A stretch of 64,000 bases of DNA from Stigonema ocellatum SAG 48.90 = DSM 106950 (lineage in GTDB: Bacteria; Cyanobacteriota; Cyanobacteriia; Cyanobacteriales; Nostocaceae), in NCBI GenBank assembly GCA_016903675.1, contig JADQBA010000021.1, forward strand, positions 28,028 to 92,027. Direction: 5' to 3'. Position numbers and translations under genes: made by a program. This document shows positions 25,126 to 33,991 of the stretch, in pieces (position 1 is the stretch's first letter; each line of letters starts with the position of its first letter). The notes beneath the pieces were generated by a model. That model was not told the DNA's origin and did no database searches. It worked only from the letters and a program-made list of their open reading frames with translations.

Positions 25126-26271
25126 TTATATATTGCTGCTATTCTTCTGGTGAACTACAGAAATCGCACCAATGACTCTCTCTAAATCTTCTATTGTGAG
25201 ATTAGAACCAGAAGGCAAGCAAAGACCGTGTGCGAATAAGTCTTCAGCGACTGCACCTCCAATACATTCACATTCAGCAAACACAGGTTGTAGGTGCAAT
25301 GGCTTCCACACAGGACGAGCTTCAATTTGCTGTTCGGCAAGTGCTACGCGGATTTGTTCTCGATCTGCACCAAACGCTTCAGGGTCTATTGTCAGGCAAG
25401 TAAGCCAGCGGGTAGCACGTCCAAAAGTGGCTTCTGGCATGAATTCTACTCCAGGCAGATTTCCCAAAGCAGAGGCATAAATTTCAAAGTTGCGTCGTCT
25501 AGCTGCCACACGATCGCTCAAAACACGCAATTGACCGCGACCAATACCAGCCAAAACGTTACTGAGGCGATAGTTGTACCCTATTTGTGAGTGTTGGTAA
25601 TGAGGAGCGGGATCGCGTGCTTGGGTTGCTAAGAAACGGGCTTTCGCCACGAGTTGTGGTTCGTCGGAAACCAACATCCCGCCGCCAGAGGTAGTGATAA
25701 TTTTATTGCCATTGAAGGAGTAAATACCAATGCGTCCGAATGTTCCAGGGGAACGCCCTTTGTAGGTAGCGCCTAAAGATTCGGCTGCATCTTCTATTAA
25801 GGGAATCTCATAGTGATTGCAAACTTCTAAGATGGGATCGATATCAGCACTTTGACCATACAGATGTACTACCACAACGGCTTTGGGTAATTTGCCAATG
25901 CGTGCGCGGTTTAAGAGTGCTTCCCGCAACAAATCGGAATTCATATTCCAAGTGTTGCGATCGCTATCAATAAAAACTGGTTTTGCCCCAAGATAAGTAA
26001 TTGGGTTGGCAGTTGCAGCAAAAGTCAGAGTTGAACAAAACACTTCATCCCCATACTCAACGCCAACTAATTGTAAAGCCAAATGAAGAGCCGCTGTACC
26101 AGAACTGACAGCAGCTGCATGACCAGCGCCAGTAACTTGACAAAATTCTTGCTCGAAAGCATCGATATGGGGACCAACAGGGGCGATCCAGTTGGTGTCA
26201 AAGGCAACTTTGACAAATTCTAGTTCGCGATCGCCCATGTGGGGTGTTGAGAGGAGAATTGATTTATCCAT
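25126..26271 (-). CDS. DegT/DnrJ/EryC1/StrS aminotransferase
   Basis: A 381-residue PLP-dependent sugar aminotransferase that would convert a nucleotide-linked keto-sugar into an amino sugar. It starts MDKSILLSTPHMGDRELEFV and shows SSGTAALHLALQL, IEDAAESLGATYKG and SFNGNKIITTSGGGM, where Lys190 is the PLP-binding lysine. The NYRLSNVLAGIG motif agrees with PglE/PseC-like members. In context it probably supplies an amino sugar for the polysaccharide repeat unit, with the CapD-like dehydratase at the other end of the locus making the keto-sugar. Confidence 0.9.
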   Translation of the reverse strand: MDKSILLSTPHMGDRELEFVKVAFDTNWIAPVGPHIDAFEQEFCQVTGAGHAAAVSSGTAALHLALQLVGVEYGDEVFCSTLTFAATANPITYLGAKPVFIDSDRNTWNMNSDLLREALLNRARIGKLPKAVVVVHLYGQSADIDPILEVCNHYEIPLIEDAAESLGATYKGRSPGTFGRIGIYSFNGNKIITTSGGGMLVSDEPQLVAKARFLATQARDPAPHYQHSQIGYNYRLSNVLAGIGRGQLRVLSDRVAARRRNFEIYASALGNLPGVEFMPEATFGRATRWLTCLTIDPEAFGADREQIRVALAEQQIEARPVWKPLHLQPVFAECECIGGAVAEDLFAHGLCLPSGSNLTIEDLERVIGAISVVHQKNSSNI

Positions 26272-26341
26272 TAGCTTTCTCTCGGTTATTGTGTAGTTTG
26301 CTATTGAGTAATTTGCATTTATGGGGTAAACTCAAGATTAT

Positions 26342-27118
26342 TTATTTTGTACAAACAAAATACAGATTCCCCTTATTTGGTGCTTGTTTTAATGTTTCCA
26401 GGGAAGTATGCATTTTCCCTTGACTAATCTGAAAATCAGTACCAAGGGCAACTATTTTAAAATTTGCTTCTTGGATAATTTGGTATGCTTCTTCAAGCCG
26501 ATACCAATAAAAATAAGGTGGTCTATCAAGCAGTGACTCTAAATTCGTCTCACCTGCATACTTCAGTTGAGGAAGATACTGAATTGAGCGATTAACATTA
26601 CCAATTTTTCTGAATAATCGTAAATAAACTAAATATGGTGCATAAAATGGGCTAGTTACTCTACTGTCAAAATTTAGCAATGAAAATATTGCTTTTCCAC
26701 CTTTTATGAGAATACGATATGCTTCTTTAAAAGCATTATACCTCCCTGCTGCATCTTCGATAGTTGAAATAACTTGTTGGAGATAAAGCAATTGATTAAA
26801 TTCACAATCTTTGTAGTTTAATGATGTTGCATCATTAACAGTAAAATAGATATTTTTATCATTATTTTTGTTTTTTGCTATCTCAATAAAATCTGGTACA
26901 TAATCAAAGGCATAAAGGTTTTTAAAACCCATTTGTTGCATTGATAAAGCTATTCTGCCTCCTCCTGTTCCAGCCTCAACTGTTTTCAAATTTTCATCTA
27001 AATAAGTTTCTATTAAAAATTTTTCTCCCAATAATAATTTTTCTTTGTATGCCCAAAAATTAAATTCAACTGAGCTATACATTTCCTTCGTGGTAGATAT
27101 TATTGTTGTGTTAATCAT
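26342..27118 (-). CDS. Class I SAM-dependent methyltransferase
   Basis: A 258-residue methyltransferase. VEAGTGGGRIALSM is the SAM-binding glycine-rich loop (around residue 47), YAFDYVPDFIEIA carries the acidic ribose-binding residue, and FSLLNFDS lies in the later strand. It is notably AT-rich relative to its neighbours, so recent transfer into the locus is plausible. The target is probably a sugar or other group on the exopolysaccharide unit, but substrate specificity cannot be read from sequence. Confidence 0.8.
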   Translation of the reverse strand: MINTTIISTTKEMYSSVEFNFWAYKEKLLLGEKFLIETYLDENLKTVEAGTGGGRIALSMQQMGFKNLYAFDYVPDFIEIAKNKNNDKNIYFTVNDATSLNYKDCEFNQLLYLQQVISTIEDAAGRYNAFKEAYRILIKGGKAIFSLLNFDSRVTSPFYAPYLVYLRLFRKIGNVNRSIQYLPQLKYAGETNLESLLDRPPYFYWYRLEEAYQIIQEANFKIVALGTDFQISQGKMHTSLETLKQAPNKGNLYFVCTK

Positions 27119-27432
27119 TTCGATAACGTCCTAAATTGTATAGTTAAAAACCAGTTTAGAAACCCGGTTTCGCAGGAGTTACCGGGTTTCTCCTCCCCAC
27201 AGCTACCTTTAACCGAACCTTATTGGATTCACTGTCAATACTGCGTAGGTTTTGCCTAAAAAATAAAAATGTGTAGGTTGAGTCCCCAGCGCTGCACTCT
27301 TGGTTTCCCTCTGTAGGCGACTGGCGTTTGAGGAACGAAACCCAACCTAACAGCACGGTTTGTTGGGTTTCGCAAAGCCTCAACCCAACCTACAAATATT
27401 CTTAACCGAGCAGTATTAGATTTACTGTGGTT
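27119..27432. repeat. MITE-like intergenic block
   Basis: A hairpin AAACCCGGTTTC...ACCGGGTTT lies at 27156-27190 (the same family occurs near 30436 and 30674). An element of about 120 bp with GTAGGTTGAG and CTCAACCCAACCTAC ends (27270-27393) follows. It is flanked by imperfect direct copies of TTAACCGA...ATTACTGT at about 27209 and 27402. Confidence 0.65.
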
Positions 27433-28104
27433 TTAAAAGATGTCTTTCAAGTCATATAATGACCTAATTTTACAGTGAGCATCATGACTTTCATCTGCCA
27501 TTACATTTGTGTATTCACCGTCTTTACGGCAAATGCGTAACGTAAGCCAGCCCAGGTTTTTTGCAGCAACAAAATCCTTGTAAGGATGATCTCCAATATA
27601 CATACACTCGTCTCCTTCAGATCCTGTAAACTCCATCATTTTTTTGTAAGGTACTGGACTGGGCTTCCAATTCTTAAAGCCGTATGCATCACAGTAGACA
27701 ATCTCTTTGAAACTAGATTCAATTCCCAATGCCCTAACTTTGTTCTGCTGAGTTTTTAGGAAACCATTGGTAATTAGACCAAGCTGTTTCTCAGATTTGA
27801 AATGTTCGATTACCCATTGTGCATCTTCGTGTAGAGAGATGGCAGGTTTGTGTTCTCGATAAACTTGCACAAGTTCTTGAATCAGAGAATTTTCATACTT
27901 AATCTCCAGGTCATCCAGGGTTTGATCAAAAATTTTACCTCGTTTACCTTCCTTAAACAATTTCCAAGCAATATTAAAGAAACCGGAAATACCATATTTG
28001 GATTGTACCCAGTCACTAACAGCTTGAAATCCACTAAACACAAATTCATGCTCAGGAAAAAGAGTATCATCCAGGTCAAACACTAGCACTTTGATATTGT
28101 CCAT
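27433..28104 (-). CDS. HAD-superfamily hydrolase
   Basis: A 223-residue phosphatase-like protein. Motif I VFDLDDTLFPE holds the nucleophile and acid/base Asp pair, motif II is LITNGF, and motifs III/IV comprise KPSPVPY and YIGDHPYKDFVAA. The cap is helical (subclass I). In polysaccharide loci, HAD enzymes typically remove phosphate from a sugar phosphate intermediate, and the adjacent FemAB-like and ATP-grasp genes suggest an aminoacyl-type modification. The precise substrate is unknown. Confidence 0.85.
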   Translation of the reverse strand: MDNIKVLVFDLDDTLFPEHEFVFSGFQAVSDWVQSKYGISGFFNIAWKLFKEGKRGKIFDQTLDDLEIKYENSLIQELVQVYREHKPAISLHEDAQWVIEHFKSEKQLGLITNGFLKTQQNKVRALGIESSFKEIVYCDAYGFKNWKPSPVPYKKMMEFTGSEGDECMYIGDHPYKDFVAAKNLGWLTLRICRKDGEYTNVMADESHDAHCKIRSLYDLKDIF

Positions 28105-28209
28105 ATTGTTATTTGGTGGTTGTTAGGTGGTTTGGAGCAGCTTAATAAGAGTTAAGAAAACCCACAGTTTGTAGTTGCGCTTTAGCGCCAAGGGCAATTG
28201 GTATAAGGG

Positions 28210-29289
28210 TTATGCTGAAAGCGAACGATACACAGGAAAAAATTTTGTTCCAAGGAGCTTGTCTACCTGTGTATTCAACTGTTTTGCTCTTAGTTCTACG
28301 AGATAGGTGTATTTTTCCTGATCTGTAATTAGGCGAATGAGAGGAAAGTTGTATCGTTTTTGAGAAAATCCTGCCTTGAAATGATGAAGGCTGTCTTTGG
28401 CTCCTCCAACTCCACCACCAAGGTGAAAAATTTCATTACCTCGTTCTTTCGCCCAGTATCGAACATGGTCAAACATAAGAGTATTAGGAGAGTTTTTCAA
28501 AAACTCATTTCTCGTTCCCCCAAGGTGATATTGAACAATGCCGCAGCACTCAGTAAACAAACCTGCACAAACAATTTGATGATCGAGTTCAACAATACAC
28601 AGATGGAGGCTCTCTTTTAAGGCTTCTACAAAATGCAAGAAATATTCATGACTAAAATAGTAGGATTGTGATGCTCCAACACGATCCATTGTTTCTGTAT
28701 AGACATCTATAAAGTCATGGAGATGTTGATTCAAAGGAGCAATCCTTGCTGCAAAACCTGCTCGCTTGTTTTTGTTGATTTTGTTACGGTATTCTGGTCT
28801 AGTTTGTTGCCAGATTTCAGCTTCAGTCAGTTTAAGATCAATTGCAATAGTTTCTGAGTGAATTTCACAAGATTGGGAGCGATAAACCTCATCAAATCGA
28901 GGATTTAATATTGGGTGCAAGCGTAAAAACGCTGAACAAATCCTCCTATCCTTGAATGTTTGTGTTAGCTGAGCCATTGCCAAATCGATAAACTCTAAAT
29001 TCTCCACTCCTGCTTGATTCAATAAAAATCCAGCATAGCCATAGGGCGACAAGACATCAAAAATTTCTGATGCCTTTAAATCTTCATGAAAGACATCATC
29101 GCATCGACGTAACAAATAGGGTAAAAAAAGAACTTTTTCACCATCTTGAACTAGAATTGCCTGTGCAACAGATTTCATCCTTTTGGCTTCTAAAGCCGCA
29201 TATTCGGGTAAGTGATAAAAATCGTGGCGTAGATTCCGCAGAGTTTCAGACCACAAGGGATTGGATACATCAATAATTTGTAACTTCAT
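28210..29289 (-). CDS. FemAB-like / GNAT acyltransferase
   Basis: A 359-residue protein of the Acetyltransf_6 (FemAB/GNAT-related) group, with the C-terminal fingerprint FHLGGGVGGAKDSLHHFKAGF and the mid-protein RPEYRNKINKNKRAGF. FemAB relatives transfer aminoacyl groups from charged tRNA, while other members transfer acyl groups from CoA. In this exopolysaccharide locus it probably decorates an amino sugar, perhaps one made by the neighbouring aminotransferase. No membrane segment is predicted by eye, so it would act in the cytoplasm on a lipid-linked or nucleotide-linked precursor. Confidence 0.8.
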   Translation of the reverse strand: MKLQIIDVSNPLWSETLRNLRHDFYHLPEYAALEAKRMKSVAQAILVQDGEKVLFLPYLLRRCDDVFHEDLKASEIFDVLSPYGYAGFLLNQAGVENLEFIDLAMAQLTQTFKDRRICSAFLRLHPILNPRFDEVYRSQSCEIHSETIAIDLKLTEAEIWQQTRPEYRNKINKNKRAGFAARIAPLNQHLHDFIDVYTETMDRVGASQSYYFSHEYFLHFVEALKESLHLCIVELDHQIVCAGLFTECCGIVQYHLGGTRNEFLKNSPNTLMFDHVRYWAKERGNEIFHLGGGVGGAKDSLHHFKAGFSQKRYNFPLIRLITDQEKYTYLVELRAKQLNTQVDKLLGTKFFPVYRSLSA

Positions 29290-29354
29290 GGCGTTGCTGA
29301 ATAAAGAGAGAATTTTGAATGTTCCGGATATACAAATCTCTTGTTCAAGAGCAA

Positions 29355-30392
29355 TTAAAACTGGCTGAAAATTTCACCTCGACACTGGTATTGCCCTTCC
29401 TGCGCAGTACTCTTAACCTCAAACGGAAAATACATCTCCTCCCAAAACCGCAAGCAGATACCCTTTTGGATCTCGGGGGGGGAAATCTCTTCTCCTAAAA
29501 CAAAGTGACGAATTGTAAGTTCAGGTTCGTTCAATCCAAAATTAGCTCGCACACAAGTTGCACTACTAAATCTTGGATTAATCTCAAAAACTTTAAACCC
29601 ATCTGAAGTTAGGCGCATTTGGACATTGACTGCACCAATTAAACCCATTGCTTTAGCAGCCTGGATTGCAATGTCACACGCCTCAGTATTCTGGTCGCTT
29701 TCCATCCGATAGCTTAATCCGCCTGAAAGGCTACGCTTAAGTGCTAGTGTTCCACCCGGTTTTCCGTCAGTTTGAATAAACACTCCGACTGTGTACTCTT
29801 TGTTATCCGGTAACAACAATTCCTGCACAACAGGGTCCCAAATGTAATGGCTAAAAAAAGCAAGTTCTTGGTCTGTGTGGACAAGTACTAAGCCTTTTCC
29901 ACCTGAACTCCGTCGAGGTTTCATGATGTAAGGGTAAGCATGATTGCGGCGAAAATTTTCCAACTGCTCGTGATCTGTAGGGATCACAGTATCAGGTACA
30001 GGCACATCAAAAACTTTGAGAACCTGAGTTGTTAACCATTTATCTAGAGCCTTTAAAGTTGGATCAGGGGCTAGGGGCAAAATCGTTCCTGTACGCTCCT
30101 CAAATTCAGCTTTGCGTTCAGCTAGCATGGGTAATTCTCCTTCCCATCCAGAGAACAAAATATCCGCTCCTTCCATCTGGCTAGTTTTTACTAAAGCCTC
30201 AAAGTAAGCGTCTGGATTCGGACGGGCAGAAGGAATTAAGTGTGCTTGATCCACACGGAATAAGCCTTGAGCAAGTGGCTCTGAGTCAACTCCAATAATT
30301 CTCAGCGGTAAATGAGAAGCCCGCAAAGATTTAATAATGCCAACTCCAATAGGTGCTCCTACTCCTGTGACAACTACAGTTACTGGTTTCAT
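29355..30392 (-). CDS. ATP-grasp enzyme (CarB-like)
   Basis: A protein of about 345 residues starting at ATG 30392 (MKPVTVVVTGVGAPIG) with GGGAG nearby upstream. The frame is open to 30497, but that extension is a copy of a dispersed repeat and not conserved protein. An N-terminal Rossmann-like preATP-grasp domain is followed by the ATP-grasp fold: IMKPRRSSGGKGLVLV (ATP-binding loop) and VFEINPRFSSATCVR (metal-binding Glu-x-Asn). The family ligates a carboxylate to an amine. Beside FemAB-like and HAD genes it suggests an amide-linked modification of an amino sugar, which is an inference from context. Confidence 0.82.
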   Translation of the reverse strand: MKPVTVVVTGVGAPIGVGIIKSLRASHLPLRIIGVDSEPLAQGLFRVDQAHLIPSARPNPDAYFEALVKTSQMEGADILFSGWEGELPMLAERKAEFEERTGTILPLAPDPTLKALDKWLTTQVLKVFDVPVPDTVIPTDHEQLENFRRNHAYPYIMKPRRSSGGKGLVLVHTDQELAFFSHYIWDPVVQELLLPDNKEYTVGVFIQTDGKPGGTLALKRSLSGGLSYRMESDQNTEACDIAIQAAKAMGLIGAVNVQMRLTSDGFKVFEINPRFSSATCVRANFGLNEPELTIRHFVLGEEISPPEIQKGICLRFWEEMYFPFEVKSTAQEGQYQCRGEIFSQF

Positions 30393-30787
30393 GATAACTC
30401 CCGCTCTAGATAAGTTGTAAATTTGCTGGTTCCTCAAAAACCCGGTTTCGTAAAAGTTACCGGCTTTCTCTGTTCGGTTTCTCTGTTCACGAATCATTAC
30501 TCCCGAACCGCCCGAAGATTACCTATTTAATAAACCGCGAAGACGCGTTCGCGCAGCGTCTCCCCTTGGGAGAAGGACACGAAGAAAGAAGAGAAAGAAG
30601 ATCGGTAATCTTACACCGGTTCGGGAGTAGACATAGTCGTGAAAAGATAAGTTGTAAATTTGCTGGTTCTTCAGAAACCCGGTTTCGCAAGAGTTACCGG
30701 GTTTCTCTGTTCGCGAATCATTCAAGATTGCTATTGACTCATCGACTGGTTAAAAGCCCAGAGACTGGGAACAAGGCGATTCTTCAA
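30393..30787. repeat. Duplicated hairpin repeats between EPS genes
   Basis: Two direct copies of a unit of about 75 bp (GATAAGTTGTAAATTTGCTG, then an AAACCCGGTTTCG...ACCGG(G/C)TTT hairpin, then TCTCTGTTC(G/A)CGAATCATT) begin near 30409 and 30646. Between them, near 30548, is TTCGCGCAGCGTCTCCCCTT, also found near 8266. The first copy extends the open frame of the ATP-grasp gene upstream. Confidence 0.75.
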
Positions 30788-31489
30788 TCAATGTATACTC
30801 CGAGAATTAACTGAGGATAATTCCTTTGTTTTCTTAATAGCTGCAATTTGCTGCTTTGAAACTTCAGGGCATTCTGATGGTCCTACATTCTCTTGCTTTA
30901 GAACTTTCAAGAACGTCATCACTAAAATTTTCAAATCTAGCCAAAGTGATTGATGATCAACGTACCATACGTCTAAGGTACATTTATCTACCCAGGAAAG
31001 CTTGCTACGACCGTTCACTTGAGACCAACCCGTAATTCCTGGTTTAACCGCATGACGACGAGCTTGTTGTGGCGTGTAGTAATCCAGGTATTCCACGAGG
31101 AGTGGACGGGGACCGACAAAACTCATATCGCCTTTGACCACATTCCATAGTTGAGGAAGTTCATCCAAGCTGGTTTTTCGGAGAAGTTTACCCAGAAGCG
31201 TCAAGCGTCTTTCATCCGGTAGTAAGTTACCATCACGACCTTTCTCATTGGTCATGGTGCGAAATTTATAAAAATTGAAAACACGACCGTTTTGACCAGG
31301 GCGGGGTTGGCAGAACAAAATCGGATGCCCCATCTTGGTGTAGACGGCGATCGCAACTATCAGCATGACGGGTGTCAGAGCTAATAGGGCGATGGCAGCA
31401 ACTACCCTATCACATGCAGGCTTGATGAATCTGTTATAGGTGTTAACAGGCTTATGTTGGAAATGTTTAGCATTCATAGGTAGACTCAT
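30788..31489 (-). CDS. Initiating phosphosugar (phosphoglycosyl) transferase
   Basis: A 233-residue monotopic phosphoglycosyl transferase of the bacterial sugar transferase family, which moves a sugar phosphate from UDP-sugar to undecaprenyl phosphate to start a repeat unit. One N-terminal membrane helix (about 27-48) is followed by VFNFYKFRTMTNEKG, the LRKTSLDELPQLWNVVKGDM stretch with its Asp-Glu pair, and FVGPRPLLVEY. It is the short PglC-like form without the extra helices of WcaJ. An internal start at Met5 is possible. It should set the first sugar of the exopolysaccharide made by this locus. Confidence 0.92.
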   Translation of the reverse strand: MSLPMNAKHFQHKPVNTYNRFIKPACDRVVAAIALLALTPVMLIVAIAVYTKMGHPILFCQPRPGQNGRVFNFYKFRTMTNEKGRDGNLLPDERRLTLLGKLLRKTSLDELPQLWNVVKGDMSFVGPRPLLVEYLDYYTPQQARRHAVKPGITGWSQVNGRSKLSWVDKCTLDVWYVDHQSLWLDLKILVMTFLKVLKQENVGPSECPEVSKQQIAAIKKTKELSSVNSRSIH

Positions 31490-31524
31490 CCTTATACTAC
31501 AAAAAATTGTTGGCTGTAAGTTCG

Positions 31525-32691
31525 TTAGTACCTGGCAACACTGGCCAATGCTTTGTAGGGCATAGCCTGGGCATATAAAGCTTCGTGGTACTGAAGAATC
31601 TGGGACAATTCATAGTCAGCAACCCGCCTGTGGGCACGGTGTGCCAGGACTCTAGCTCCTTGTGGGTTATCCAATATCCATGCCATCGCCGCCGCCAGTG
31701 CTTCCATATCTCTCACGTTGACAAGCAGACCACAGCCCCCAGCTAACAAGTCTCGAGTTCCCCGAATAGATGTGCCAATGATTGGAGTCTGCATAGCCAT
31801 AGACTCCATAACACATCTAGGTAAACCTTCTTGCTCAGAAGCCAGCACAGTAGTAGTCGCCGCACACATTAAGGTGGGAATATCTCGGCGCATACCCAAA
31901 AAGTGAACTTGATTTTGCACACCCAACTGTGACGCTAACTGCTGCATCTGTTCCATCAACGGTCCATTGCCAGCAAAAGCTAAAGAGGCTTCTTTGCGCC
32001 GTAACAGCGCAAATGCCCTTAAAACATCTTCAGGATGTTTACGCTTAGTTAACTCACCTACTGATAAAAAGAGTGGCGCTGTGGGTGTTAAGCCTAATTC
32101 TTGGCGTACCCGTTCCACAGCAGTTTCTGAAATTCTATCCCGACTGTAATAATTTAAATCCACGCCAATTCCTGGCATATAGCAGAGGCGTTCAGATGGA
32201 ATTATGTTGTAACGCTTTGCTGCTTCCTCATCCTCGCGATTAATTACGACTAAATAATCTGTCCAACTCCCAGCCAGCTTTTCTAAAGCCAAGAACACAG
32301 CATTTTTTAATGGTTTTCCACTGGAATGGAAGTGGAAGCCGTGAGCAGTGTAAATGACCTGAGGTTTCTGCTGCTGTCTACGATTCTTGAGGGCGTAACG
32401 GGTAACGAAAGCTGCGACTGGCGTGTGAACATGAACTATATCATACCCCCCTTCTTGCACCGCTGCTTGGATGATGCGCGGAGCGACTAGGAGATTACCT
32501 GGATCGAGAGGGTTGCGTGACCACTCTACATCCCAGACGCGATCAAAAGTTTGCAAACATTCCGGTGAGGCCGAAATTCCACAAGCCATCGCATCCACCT
32601 GCCAACCCTGATGACGAAAGTGGGAAGCAAAGGGCAGGAGAAAGCCTCTAATTGTATCCGGAATTGTCGCGACCATTAACAGTTTGTTCAT
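31525..32691 (-). CDS. Glycosyltransferase family 4 protein
   Basis: A GT4 retaining glycosyltransferase, about 388 residues from ATG 32691 (MNKLLMVATIPDTIRGFLLP). An upstream ATG at 32709 overlaps the preceding gene further and is less likely. The N-terminal acceptor domain includes DIVHVHTPVAAFVTRYA. The C-terminal domain has LFLSVGELTKRKHPEDVLRA and the EQEGLPRCVMESMAMQTPII nucleotide-sugar site (E-x7-E type). It is one of four GT4 genes in the locus, which suggests a repeat unit of about five sugars. Confidence 0.88.
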   Translation of the reverse strand: MNKLLMVATIPDTIRGFLLPFASHFRHQGWQVDAMACGISASPECLQTFDRVWDVEWSRNPLDPGNLLVAPRIIQAAVQEGGYDIVHVHTPVAAFVTRYALKNRRQQQKPQVIYTAHGFHFHSSGKPLKNAVFLALEKLAGSWTDYLVVINREDEEAAKRYNIIPSERLCYMPGIGVDLNYYSRDRISETAVERVRQELGLTPTAPLFLSVGELTKRKHPEDVLRAFALLRRKEASLAFAGNGPLMEQMQQLASQLGVQNQVHFLGMRRDIPTLMCAATTTVLASEQEGLPRCVMESMAMQTPIIGTSIRGTRDLLAGGCGLLVNVRDMEALAAAMAWILDNPQGARVLAHRAHRRVADYELSQILQYHEALYAQAMPYKALASVARY

Positions 32692-33893
32692 TTTTGTTGC
32701 CCCAACCATTGTTCCGTTTTGTTATGTACGTAGCGGTAAAACTCCATCCTTTGCTCGCGCAGCACCTCATATTTGAACTCTTTAGCTTTCTCCAAATTAC
32801 GAGCTGACATCCGCGCCATGCGTTCTGGGTCAGTCACGACCTCCCGAATTTTGCGTGCTAGAGCATTCACATCACCAGGCGGTACCATATCCTCTGGTGG
32901 GAGTAGTTCGGGAATTCCGCCCACAGTAGAACCAATCACGGGCAGTGCCCGCGCCATAGCTTCCACCATTGCTTTGGGCAAGCCTTCTTGATAGGAAGGC
33001 ATGACAAACAGGTCGGCTTGGTCTAACTGGTGACGCACAGCATTGCCAGCAGGTAAAATGCCAACAAAACTAATTCGTTCACCTAAGCGCAAGCGGGCTG
33101 CTTGCGCTTCTAGTTCTGCTCGGTGCTTTCCATCCCCAAGCAAAGTCAACTTGATGTCTAATCCCTCGCGTACGCAGACAGCGACAGCATCGATCAGAAC
33201 GTCGGGAGCCTTATAGAGTTGCGCTAGTGTGCCTATAAAGATTACATTCAGCGTCCGCGCTTTCTGATGAAGTGGACGCGGTGCAGAAACAATAGCTGCA
33301 TCCGGAATATGAACATCAGAAACGCCTATAGACAATGCTTGTGACGAAGGTGGATACCGTTCCTGTAGAGCCTGTTTAGTCACGTAGCTAATCGCACATG
33401 CTCCTGCACATTGTTTTTGCAACTGACGGGGGAACCACCAGCGAAAGACCGGGCGTAAGGGGTGCTTCATTGCACCAGGTGCAAACACATCGTAAGGGTC
33501 ACTTAAAACATCAAGTGCATACAACTTTTTCAAATCGTTAGCTATATTGATCGCAACCGCACTGAGAGTTCCAGGTCCGTTGCAAAGCAGAACGTCACAT
33601 TCTTCAAGAGCCGATTTTAAAGCAACACGAATTTCCCTTGACACCAGCAAATATTGAAATGGTCCACGGTAAAAAGGTACTGAGCGGAATATCACTCCTT
33701 CACCATCAGCCAGACGCCATGTATCGTCAGGGCGATCAATATTGCGGAGCCTGGTTACTACTATAAGCTGAACAAAACTTTGTCGAGGTATGATCCAATA
33801 ATCATCGTAAGTCGCTACAGATTGCGTGTAGACACGTCCATCTGGAGCGCGGTAAAACACAGGAGCATCGATTGTCAATAAAGCCTTTATCAT
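32688..33893 (-). CDS. Glycosyltransferase family 4 protein
   Basis: A GT4 glycosyltransferase of about 401 residues. The frame is open to 34079, but the extra N-terminus overlaps the previous gene and is unrelated to the family. Tandem ATG codons at 33896 and 33893, with AGGTGA just upstream, mark the true start (MIKALLTIDAPVFYRAPDG). The donor-binding half shows VIFIGTLAQLYKAPDVLIDA, the motif SYQEGLPKAMVEAMARALPV and GGIPELL. Its last codon overlaps the start of the next glycosyltransferase. Confidence 0.87.
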   Translation of the reverse strand: MIKALLTIDAPVFYRAPDGRVYTQSVATYDDYWIIPRQSFVQLIVVTRLRNIDRPDDTWRLADGEGVIFRSVPFYRGPFQYLLVSREIRVALKSALEECDVLLCNGPGTLSAVAINIANDLKKLYALDVLSDPYDVFAPGAMKHPLRPVFRWWFPRQLQKQCAGACAISYVTKQALQERYPPSSQALSIGVSDVHIPDAAIVSAPRPLHQKARTLNVIFIGTLAQLYKAPDVLIDAVAVCVREGLDIKLTLLGDGKHRAELEAQAARLRLGERISFVGILPAGNAVRHQLDQADLFVMPSYQEGLPKAMVEAMARALPVIGSTVGGIPELLPPEDMVPPGDVNALARKIREVVTDPERMARMSARNLEKAKEFKYEVLREQRMEFYRYVHNKTEQWLGQQK

Positions 33894-33991
33894 CATGTCA
33901 CCTGATTCATTATTCTCTAACGTTTTATTGAGAAATAAATCAACAAATCCTAGGATGATTACTTTATTTTTTTTTCTACAACCCAGGAACA

